Shown here: one piece after another, positions 54,958-64,000 of the stretch
How positions within the stretch are numbered: the first letter of the stretch is position 1
Layout of the letters: every line of letters begins with the position of its first letter
Assembly: GCA_021464245.1 (NCBI GenBank)
Contig: JADCRB010000016.1
Coordinates: 17,074,143 to 17,138,142 of the forward strand
Direction of reading: 5' to 3'
Source of the DNA: Carallia brachiata
Taxonomy: Eukaryota > Streptophyta > Magnoliopsida > Malpighiales > Rhizophoraceae
Length of the DNA: 64,000 nt
Program-made: the position numbers and the translations under genes
Notes under the pieces: generated by a model
Told to the model about the DNA's origin: nothing
What the model saw: the letters and a program-made list of their open reading frames with translations, nothing else
Database searches by the model: none

Positions 54958-55105
54958 AATCTTCCTTTCTGGGTGTATGATAAATTCTACTTTCAGGCGC
55001 AGGACCCATCTAGTTCAATCCTTCTCTGTTGTTTTCCTCGGTTGTACTACGTTTCATGATTTTTGCATCAAAATATTGTATTTATATTCTGTATTAGTTA
55101 TATAA
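54938..55105 (+). CDS. Sucrose-control uORF (SC-uORF) with altered C-terminus
   Basis: This uORF precedes an S1-group bZIP. In that group the conserved peptide stalls ribosomes at high sucrose and represses the main frame. Here the frame begins MSPIISEIFLSG and continues INSTFRRRTHLVQSFSVVFL, a clear match. The family peptide then ends in a short aromatic stretch before the stop, about 41-42 residues in all. This copy reads on in another frame to 55 residues. The expected ending (LYYVS-stop) is present at 55042-55059 in a different frame, as if four bases were missing just before 55040. If real, sucrose-dependent stalling should be lost or changed. The identification is firm; the consequence is inferred. 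Confidence 0.85.
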   Translation: MSPIISEIFLSGCMINSTFRRRTHLVQSFSVVFLGCTTFHDFCIKILYLYSVLVI

Positions 55106-55246
55106 TTATCCTAGTATTATCTGCATTTTCTTGAGTCTTTTTTTCTCTTTTGGCTATTTGGGTCCTGCTGTTACTCTCTCGGTGTGTTCTTTTCTGGTGT
55201 CAAATTTGTGGGCTTTGTTTAATTTTTGTGGGTATCTATCTATCTC

Positions 55247-55732
55247 ATGGCTTCTTCAAGTGGAACATCTTCAGGGTCACCTCTGACTCAACACTCAGGT
55301 TCTGAAGAAGATCTGCAGACTTTGATCGATCAGAGGAAGCGAAAAAGAATGTTATCAAATCGTGAATCTGCGAGGAGATCAAGAATGAGGAAACAGAAGC
55401 ACTTGGATGATCTAATGTCTCAGGTTTCTCAGCTGAAGGAAGAGAAAGAACGAATCATCACCAGCATCAACGTCGCCACACAGCAGTTGTTGACTGTTGA
55501 GGCTGATAACTCTATCCTGAGAGCTCAGGCCACTGAACTCAGCCATAGGTTCCAGTCTTTAAATGAGATCATCGCTTTCTTGAGCGCCAGCAATGGTTTT
55601 CTTGGAGATTCAAGCGCTTTCAATGAGCCAGCAGTTGATAGCTTTTTGAACCCACTGAACATGTTATATCTGTATCAACCCACAATGGCCGCCGCTGATG
55701 TTTTCAATACTGAGTCAATTGTCATCAGCTAG
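55247..55732 (+). CDS. S1-group bZIP transcription factor (bZIP11/bZIP2/bZIP44 type)
   Basis: This intronless gene encodes 161 aa. The basic region (about residues 30-51) contains NRESARRSRMRKQ, with the invariant Asn and Arg that contact ACGT-type sites. The leucine zipper follows (about 53-95). S1 bZIPs dimerise with group C members and reprogramme amino-acid and sugar metabolism under low energy. The start at 55247 (MASSSGTSSG) is the first ATG of the frame; in-frame sequence just upstream has no ATG. The N-terminus is short and Ser-rich, as in this group. The leader has several uORFs, including the sucrose-control type, which confirms the subgroup. The zipper and basic region show no lesion. 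It is the only gene I support in the last 18 kb. Confidence 0.93.
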   Translation: MASSSGTSSGSPLTQHSGSEEDLQTLIDQRKRKRMLSNRESARRSRMRKQKHLDDLMSQVSQLKEEKERIITSINVATQQLLTVEADNSILRAQATELSHRFQSLNEIIAFLSASNGFLGDSSAFNEPAVDSFLNPLNMLYLYQPTMAAADVFNTESIVIS

Positions 55733-57635
55733 ATTATTGATCTTGAACTATAAGGATTAAGAGAGAGGAATGGTGGTAGGCGTCTTATTAATTATTTAAG
55801 CAGTATTAGAGCTTAAGATAAGCCACATTAAATAGTGGTTAAGGAATAAGGTGTTTGTAGCCTACTGGTCTGTAAATAAGTTGATCATTATTTGTATGTT
55901 TGCAGGACTATTGGCGCAGTTGGTTTCTCTGCTAATCATCATATTATTCATATATTATTCTGGTTTGTGTTGTGCTTGTATGAATATAATGTTTGCTTCT
56001 AAAATGCTCAGCTGCTGGCGCATGCACAACTTCAATCTTTTATTAGTTCTCGTTGCTCCCTTTTTTTATTTTATTGCTCCCTTTCACTAAAATATTAGTT
56101 TGCATGAAAATATCTGAGAAATCAAAACGATGGGTTGGCCATGTGTTTGCAAGGTCAATAGAAGCACAATTGATTGCTTAGATACGCTCAGCGAAGCACA
56201 CGAAAAATAATTTAACGATTCAATGATTTGTGTCCATGGTGTTTTCACCTTGTCAGTCTCACCTTATATTTTTCGTTTATGCTAATATTCCAACTCAAAA
56301 TATGAGGTCCACATGGAAACAGCGCACTAGGCTTCATTTTTCACTTGTCGTTTATGTTTGTAGGGTTGGCCACTAATTGGCTTCTGGAAGCTTCAGAATG
56401 TATGACCTTCCCTGGTTAATTCTTCAGTTTATCGCACCTGGAAGATTTTTTGTTTTTTTTGGTGGAAAATTATATCCGGAAAATCTTCGATTAACTCAAG
56501 TCAGAAGTCATAATCCCGTCTAAAGTCAAAACCCTTAGCAAAGATTAGACGGTAATTGGCAATAACAACCCGTAGAGTAAATGAATAAGAGGAATCCTAG
56601 AGAATTAGTGAACGACCTCAAGCGTCCTTCACCTTCCAAATCTGTGGGAAATATTTTTATTTTCTATTATTCTTGAAATATTGCCGTATTCAATTATATT
56701 AACGGACAAAATAAAAAACTTTTTGGGTTCAAAGTTCTGATCTGGCCTGGTGGCCAATGAAAGTTTAACTTCATGGTTACCCATATTGAAATTAGTCTCA
56801 AGTGATTGTTGAAAACAAGAGAAGAAGAAGAAGAAAAAGGTCTAGGCTGGTTTTTGTGTAATTGTGTCATGAATTGGACGGTAAGTGTAAAATGTCTAAA
56901 CTTTTAACACTAGAAATCTAGGACAATTTTTAGCGGAAATAGAAAAGCATCTAGTTCGGTATAAGTAAACAACAACAAAGTTCTTTAATAATACCAATGA
57001 AACTTAGTTAAGGTTTTTTTTTTTTTTTGCAAAATTTCAGTATTTAAAAATTATATTAGGTTCCAATTAATTTAGTTTAAACTAAGAAGAACTTATTAAA
57101 AAGACAAAAACCTCCTTATTTTTTTTATACATTATATTCAAACTCAATATCTCGTTTAAAAAAAATCAAGTTCGAATCATTTGGATCAATAGAAATTAAT
57201 CTGGTCGAGGTTTTGCAAGGCTGCAAATCCATACCATCCATGGGCCAACAAAAAGAGGGGTCCACTGAAAGGCAGATTGAAGGGTAATTGAACACTAAAC
57301 ATGGTTCAGGATTTAGGTGCAATAATGGAACAAAAGTTCGAAGAAAGACAGAAAGACTCGTGCTTGTCATTGGTGGGCGTGGTACAGAACCTACGTGCTG
57401 GGACAACCGGTTACGTGCCGAAAAAAAAAATAAAAAAAATATAAATATATATATATATATATATAAAGAAAAAAGTTATGTAAGTATAAAATTAGTACGT
57501 AAAAATTTAAATTATTAAATTATAATAAATTATTAAATTTGAATAAAAAATAAACAAACAATTGAATTAATTATAAATTTTTTATATCATAAATTATGTG
57601 ACATAATACTCAAAATATCATTATTTTTTTATGGT

Positions 57636-58017
57636 GTGTTTGGATTAAGAATGATGGTGTGAAAAGAAAAGGAATAAGAAAGAAAGTAGCGTAGAAAATA
57701 AGTTGTTTAAATAAGTGAAAAAAATACAGAGAAATAAAGTATAAGGAAAGAAAAATAAATAATAATTTATCTGAAAAAGATGATGAAGAAAATAATTTGT
57801 TTGGATAGAGAGAAAGTGTAAAAAGAGAAAGTATAGAGAAATAAAGTTGAATAGTAATTTGTGAAAGAAAAAAAAAAAAAATAAATTATTTGAATAAATA
57901 AAAAAATGTAGAGAAAAAACATTAAAAAAAGTGATAAGAAATTAGAAATAATAATTATAATAATAATTAAAAAGATAATTCCTTCCTTATTTGAAGAAGG
58001 CAAAATAAACAGGGCAT
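57636..58017. mobile_element. MITE with GTGTTTGGATT terminus
   Basis: GTGTTTGGATT opens the element. The right end, in reverse complement, reads AATGCCCTGTTTATTTTG, an imperfect inverted match. The interior is made of AAAGAAAA/GAGAAA words and has no ORF on the plus strand. Confidence 0.35.
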
Positions 58018-58899
58018 TAAGGTGGTCTATAAAGGTTGTCTATAGTTGGTCTATAGCACCAAAATTAGCATAAGGATTGTGGTAAATTCAACGAGGCTTT
58101 TACTTTTGGCACTAATAATTATGACAGTTACATCATCGCCGAAAAGAATTGTGAATGGAGCCACAAGATGCACATCATTGCGTGTAAAGATTACATTATT
58201 TGTATGTACCAAAAAAAAAAAAAAAAGGTCACATTATTTATATGGAATAAAACCTAGCTCTGTGGTGTAGGATAGATTCTAACTTGATTTGATTCATATT
58301 AGACGAGAATAACTAGAGAGGCTGATAATAATGCACATTGAGGTGCAGATGAAGAAGGGTATAATTAAAAACATTTCAATTTACAATTTATATTATTATT
58401 ATTACGTGCAATATGTTACCGAATTATTGGATCTTCTAGATGTATACCACTACGTGCAAAAGGATAATAGCCATATTAGCTAAGTTACCCAAAGAATAAG
58501 TGAAAATAAAATAAAACCACATTGTATATTTGTGTGCGCTTAAAATTCCTGGCGCAAATGGTTGTGACTTTATTTAGGGAATTAAGACATAAACACTATT
58601 TTTGTACACAGGAGAGTGGTGTCTTTACATGACTTTATAGGTTTCGCATGCAAAAGTCTCCCGTCAAGGAAAAAAAATTATAATTGTTAAATTGTCCATT
58701 TGTAATCCTTGTTATTAATTACAATCATTCATTAAAGATTAAGATTGTAACGATTATAAATTAATGATGCGTGAGTCTACATCTATTTTGTGTCTATTTA
58801 GCCCGTTCAACTACAATTTTTTCTTTTTATTTATTGTGAAATTGAGGCTATAGTTTATATATTGACGATGACTTGCGCACTCAAGCAAAAATAAAATAC

Positions 58900-59385
58900 G
58901 TTAAAATCGTAAATTAGTACCTAACGTTTAAATTAAAGTTTAATTATAAATACATTATTCATTTTTAATAAAATTGGTCCCAATGTTTTGGCTAAAGTTT
59001 AATTATGAATACAACGTTTTTTTTGTAAAATCGGTCCCCAATATTTTCACTGTAGATTAATTTAATATTTTTTGTTATCTGACCGTTTAATTTAGTAAAA
59101 TATATCATCTGTTAAACCACCTCTTTATATCATATTTTTAATAGCACATCCTATAAGAGATAATCTAACAAATAATATATTTCTTAATAAATTAAACAGT
59201 CAGATAATAGAAAAATAATGAATAATTTATCAGTAAAAATGTTGAGAACCAATTTTATTAAAAAAAATTATGTTTATAATTAGATTTTAACCAAAACATT
59301 AAGAATTAATTTTATTAAAAATAAATATTATATTTATAATTAAACCTTAATCTAAACAATAAGTAATTAATTTAAAATTTTGGCC
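58900..59385. repeat. Large fold-back element, arms of about 220 bp
   Basis: The left arm (58900-59135) and the reverse complement of the right arm (59155-59385) match over nearly their whole length. Shared words include AAAGTTTAATTATAAAT/AAGGTTTAATTATAAAT, TTTTTAATAAAATTG and TCTGACCGTTTAATTTA/TCTGACTGTTTAATTTA. A transcript would fold into a long near-continuous hairpin. Confidence 0.7.
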
Positions 59386-60689
59386 AATAAAATATTTTGC
59401 GCTTCCTTAAGAGTTCAATATCGCCTCATTCTGAAGCTGTTTATCATTGAATTACAAAACATTGCAAGGGGACAAATGTTGTCTTGTCGTAGTCACCATC
59501 TGAAGTATTTTAATCTCTAGTTCCGTAAGCACGTTTCAAACTTAGCTTTCTTAATCTCTTTTTAGTGCCCCATGCTATTAGTATACCACCACTGGAGTCA
59601 ACACGCACAAAGCCGCCCACGCACGCCCCACCGAAAAAACCAAAAAATGGAAAAAGGAAAAAAGGAAAACCCATTGTTAAAATCGAAAAAAAAAAAAAGG
59701 AAAGGCATGCAAATTCTCCGTCAAACTATTGGTTTTTAGTTTTTGGTTTTGCATCAGAAATGGTATGGTGTTTTAACTTTTAACTAGACAAAAGGCAATT
59801 GTTTCTTACACTGACGAGTTTGTCTTTGCCGATCTCTCCCGTTTATTCAATTAAGTTAGTGAGATTTGAAACTGTGTTTTGCGTTATAAATCAAATTACC
59901 GAGAAAATATTCTTTGTAAATGACAAGTGCCTTACCTTTTTTTAAAAAGTACACAAAATCAAAGTCCTGTCTTCAACCAATCTCAAATTTTCTAATTTTT
60001 ATATGCCTATCTGATTTCGTAAGAAATTAATCAAAAGAAGAAAGAAATATCAAATAAATCCGTTTGTTCTCTCACAAAAGACCAAAAAGGTGCACGCTGC
60101 CATTAATGACCCATTTAAAGTCTCAACTAAATATAAGCACAAAAGTAATTACTCGTGGCATACTTCATTTTTTCTTTTTCATTAAGAAGTTCGATGAATC
60201 ACAAGCTATATTAATTTTATAAATTTTACACTTCTTTTTTTAGAATTAAAATATCAAATCTCTAAAATCAAAGTTTAAGTTTCGTAAGGACATGTCGAAA
60301 AAAAAAAAAAGGTTTCGTAAGGACGTTCCAACTTAAGTAAGTTTACAGGGCAAAAAAGAAATCTAGATATTGCATGTGTGAGGCTTTTCCATTTTCTACC
60401 ATAGACATTTATATTGTATTTAGATAAAATTTTTTAGAGAGAAAAAAGTGAGAGAGAGGAAAGTGGATGAGATGATCATTAAAAAAAAGAATATTTTCTA
60501 TTATCTCTTATATTTGAAAAGAGGCGATGAGATGAATGAAATTATAAAGTGTATTATAATAATAATCTTATCATTCATAATAAATTTTATTAAAATATTT
60601 TGTTTAGGTAAAATTATAATTTTTAAATTATGTGAAGGGTAATTGAGTCAGTTAATAAATTTAGTAGGAGAACTAACAATTTTTCTCTC

Positions 60690-60843
60690 GTGTTTGGAAG
60701 GATTGGTTTTGGTGGGGTACGGAGGATTAGTGTAATTAGAAATTTTTCTCTCCCTCACTTTTCAAATATTTCCTAAACATAACAATTTACATTAATTCTC
60801 TTACTTTCCTCTCTCTCCCCCAACTTTCCCTCCTCTCAAACAC
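60690..60843. mobile_element. Small MITE with GTGTTTG termini
   Basis: GTGTTTGGAAGGATTGG on the left matches the reverse complement of the right end, GTGTTTGAGAGGAGGGA. The element is about 154 bases and non-coding. Confidence 0.5.
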
Positions 60844-61019
60844 AGTGTTAGAGAGTGCAATGTTGGTTTCATACTTGGTGGTATCACGATCGGATTTGAG
60901 AGAAACTTATTCGAGTCCGATAATTATAAATAAAGAAATTAAATAAGAATATTCACAGATAATCTCTGATCTTAGTCTACGTGTATGGTGAATCACATAT
61001 GAGCAAATCAATATCTTCA

Positions 61020-62357
61020 GGCCCTGTTTGGAGACGTTGTCAGTTTTTGGTTTCTGTTTTTATTTTTTGTTTTTGTTTTTACTATTTATTGAATTTTTGT
61101 GTTTAACGCTGTCAATTTTTATTTTTTTTAAATAAAAATAAAAAAATAGATAGAAAAAGGAGAGAGAAATGGTAAAAAGAGTATAAATATAGAGAGAAAA
61201 ATGAGAGAGAGAGAGAGAGAGAGAAAGAGGGTAGAGAGAGAATGAATAGAGAGAGAAAAATGAGAGAGAAAGAGAGAAGAAAGAGAATGAGTAGAGAGAA
61301 TGACAGAAAGAGAAAGGGTTGAGAAAGAATGAGTAAACATAATAGTAGAGAGAGAAAAATGAGAAAGAGAGGGTAGAGAGAGAATGAGTAGAGAAAATGA
61401 CATAGAGATCAAAGAGAGAGAGGGTAGAGAAAGAACGAGTAAAGAGAATGATAAAAGAGAAAAATGAGAGAGAGAGGGTAGAGAGAGAATGAGTAGAGAG
61501 AAAGGTAAAACAAGAAAAAAAAAAAGAGTCTGGGTAGAGAGAGAAAGAATCGAGAGAGAAAAAGGAGAGAGAGAGGGTAGAGAGATAATAGTAGAGCGAG
61601 AAAAAGGAGAGAGAATGTGGGTAGACAAAAAGGAGAGAGAATCTGAGTAGACAGAGAATGGTAGAGAGAAAAGAGAGAGAGAGAGAGAGGGGAGAAGAGA
61701 GAGAATGATAGAGTAAGAAAAAAAGAGAGAATGGTAGAAAGAGAAAAATTAGAGAGAGAGCAGGTATAGAGAGAATGAGTAGAGAGAATGGTTGAGGGAG
61801 AAAAAGGAGAGAGAGAGAGTGGGTAGAGATAGAATTAGTAGAGAGAATGGTAGAAAGAGAAAAATGAGAAAGAGGGTAGAGAAAGAATGAGTAGAGAGAG
61901 AAAAGAGAGAGAGAGGGTAGAGAGAGAATGATAGAGATAGAAAAAGGAGAGAGAGGGTAGAGAGAGAATGAGTAGAGAGCAAAAATAGAGAGAGAGGGTA
62001 GAGAGAGAATGGTAGAGATAGAAAAGGGAGAGAGAGGGTAGAGAGAGAATGAGTAGAGAGAGAAAGAGTAGTGAGAGAAAAAATATAGAGGGATAGAGAG
62101 AGGATGAGTAAAGAGAGATATAGTAAAGAGGGTGGATAGAGAAATAAAATGTTGTGAGAGAAAATATAGAACAAAAAAGTGAAAAACAAAATCGGAAAAC
62201 TAGTTTTTATTATTTTCCCAATTTATTTTTTTCTTTGAAAAACACTTTTAAATTTTTAACGAAAAATAGAAAACAAAATCGATATTAAACATATTTTCTA
62301 TTTTTTTTATGAAAAATAAACAGAAAATAAAAAATAAAATTCATTCCAAACGGACCT
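61020..62357. mobile_element. MITE-like element expanded by a GA-rich array
   Basis: The ends GGCCCTGTTTGGAGA and (reverse complement) GGTCCGTTTGGAAT are inverted repeats. The outer interior is also inverted: TTTTATTTTTTGTTTTTG against a complement near 62300. The middle kilobase (about 61140-62165) is almost pure purine on the plus strand, built from GAGAGAGGGTAGAGAGAGAA and AATGAGTAGAGAGAAA units. Long minus-strand Leu/Ser-rich frames here come from the repeat. Confidence 0.55.
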
Positions 62358-64000
62358 TATTTTTTTATGTTATAAAAGGAACAAAAAGACAAGTTGGACC
62401 GGAGAGTTTAGGTACATGGAGTTATGCACTGCGGGCCCATGATGGCAATTGATAGGTTTATTAAGCATATATAGCATTCTATATTAACAAGGTCAAGACA
62501 ACATTCAAAATCAGGCGAAGCGTACATGAAAAAAATACATGAAAACAGCATCAAAATCTTACGGGAGTTGGCACTCACTATCATTTGCTTTGGCTCATTA
62601 TTCCTACCATGCCTATATATCTGTGATAAAGATTTTAATTTTTTTTATTGGTACATCGGGGTTAATATTGTAATATTTGATGAAGAGGAATACAATTCTA
62701 CATTTTTTAGTTTATTCCAACTGAGCCCTCTACTTTTATTTGGGTCCTCAAACTTTTAAAATATCCTAATTAAGTCAAAATTTCCAACATCATTAACTTA
62801 ATACCCTTAATTCCGAGCCAAAATTAGCCTTGAGATTTTTATTAAAAATAATACAGATTTAGCCCTCTAAGTTTTCAATTCTTGTTAATAAAGTCTTTGG
62901 TGCTTATATTCATCTTTGCTCATTTAACTTTTTACCAAGTACCAACTATCAATTCTGTTCAAACTGTTAACTCCATCAAAAATCATCAATTCAGTTCAAA
63001 CTGCTAACTCCATCAAAAATCATCTTATCGGGGTAGCAAAAAACAAAAAAGCATAAAACAAGTCCACTTAGCAATTTTGAGATCAGTAAGTGATGAACTA
63101 CATGAATTTGTATTGTATAATGGATGTCACCTCATCTCTTTTGTTGTGGCCACTAAAAGCTAGCCGGACGAGCAAATAGGAGAAGAAGGAGCCCTGTGAG
63201 ACTGAGAGCCAAAGTTAAAAGTAGAGTTTGGGTAAGGTGGTTTCATCTCCAATCCTCTGATGTTCAAAAGCAAAAGAAACTGTATAAAGATCCTCAGAAA
63301 AACTTTACCGCCATGGATATATAAAAATATAATAAATATATAGTAATTTAAACTATTAAATCGTAAAAAATATATTAAATTTAATAAAAAAAATAAATTA
63401 ATTATTAAATATTATTAAATTAATTATATATATCTTTCATATTTCAACAAATATTTCTGTAATTTTACGTAAAAATCTTTTAATGGACCCATCATGGAAA
63501 AAGAGGGATTAAGGACGACGTCATCTCTTGCTACCCCCTTTTCCTTTCTGTGGAGGATTTCATGGCATGTTAGAATGAACGGTTACGGAAATATCAATAT
63601 TTATTAAGAGATGGTGGCCGCATGTGGACAACCTTGTTAGTGTATGGTTCACATGAGCGCAGGAAAAAAAAAAAGGTCATGCATCTTGTTTTATTAATTT
63701 GGAGATCAGCATCTTAATCTGGCCTAAGTGATTAACTTAATGCTGATGATGCTTCCTCCTTCAAGTGATATAATTAAGGACATTGCTGTCATTTTAAGGA
63801 CATTGCTGTCATTTCAATAATGATTATTTTGATGTCAAACTAAGAAAAAGGCTTTACTTGCGTTGTGATATTTTAATTGGTTGGTTACACATAGTGGGGT
63901 GCTAAGTGACACTGACATGCAATTACAAAACGATCTCGATTCTTGATCATAATTTCTTTTTTCTTGTTTAAAAAAGGGGAAAAAATATGTGGAGGACTGT

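Larger units (their letters stand above)
55733..64000. other. Gene-free region with MITEs and fold-back elements
   Basis: After the bZIP 3'UTR I see no supported gene. The region holds a MITE at 57.6 kb, a large inverted repeat at 58.9-59.4 kb, MITE-like elements at 60.7 and 61.0-62.4 kb, and small duplications. These include a 37-bp unit at about 62950-63024 and a 20-bp unit at about 63778-63817. Confidence 0.5.

Noticed and set aside
61128..62189. Two minus-strand Leu/Ser-rich frames of about 150 codons
   Set aside because: They are translations of the GA-rich array (CTCTCT on the minus strand), not genes.

Overview
The window is AT-rich nuclear DNA from a flowering plant, almost certainly a eudicot. 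The genes have many short exons and AT-rich introns, and they encode plant-specific forms of their families: a fused DHFR-thymidylate synthase, a chloroplast-targeted diaminopimelate decarboxylase, a Sec14-nodulin protein, and an S1-group bZIP with a sucrose-control uORF. Between genes there are SINEs, MITEs, fold-back elements and an LTR retrotransposon. I cannot name the species.

Layout. 1-3640: gene-free, with one SINE copy. 4002-4622 (+): single-exon DUF4408/DUF761-type membrane protein. 7331-12.1 kb (-): bifunctional DHFR-TS, 10 coding exons plus a 5'UTR exon, reconstructed to 527 aa. 15549-18996 (-): plastid diaminopimelate decarboxylase, 8 exons, 486 aa. 20789-26312 (-): Sec14-like PI/PC transfer protein with C-terminal nodulin-like region, 14 exons, about 626 aa if one homopolymer indel is corrected. 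30005-36639 (-): TFIIIB subunit BDP1 (B''), about 17 exons, with a repeated two-exon module and at least two frame lesions. These four housekeeping-type genes lie head-to-tail on the minus strand. 37.1-54.5 kb is repeat-rich, built around a 5.4-kb LTR retrotransposon (40010-45426). 55247-55732 (+): S1 bZIP transcription factor with a long uORF-bearing leader. 55.7-64 kb holds no gene I can support, but several MITE/fold-back elements and a 1-kb GA-rich tract.

Most notable point. The LTR element has matching LTRs, a 5-bp target duplication (CTTAC), a PBS-like site and a purine tract, but no gag-pol that I can see. Its interior carries about 20 tandem repeats, each with a TATAAAAGG-type motif, followed by an intact 203-codon ORF for a WUSCHEL-clade homeodomain protein with a C-terminal LxLxL (EAR-type) motif. 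This looks like a WOX gene captured and mobilised by a non-autonomous retroelement. The element has itself inserted into an older fold-back MITE whose two halves lie on either side.

Other points for follow-up: the bZIP sucrose-control uORF matches the family until its last residues and then runs out of frame; DHFR-TS has two GC-AG introns and the Sec14 gene a probable third; BDP1 carries an internally duplicated exon module with one apparently dead copy. Three separate coding frames show small indels, so raw reads should be examined before biological conclusions are drawn.
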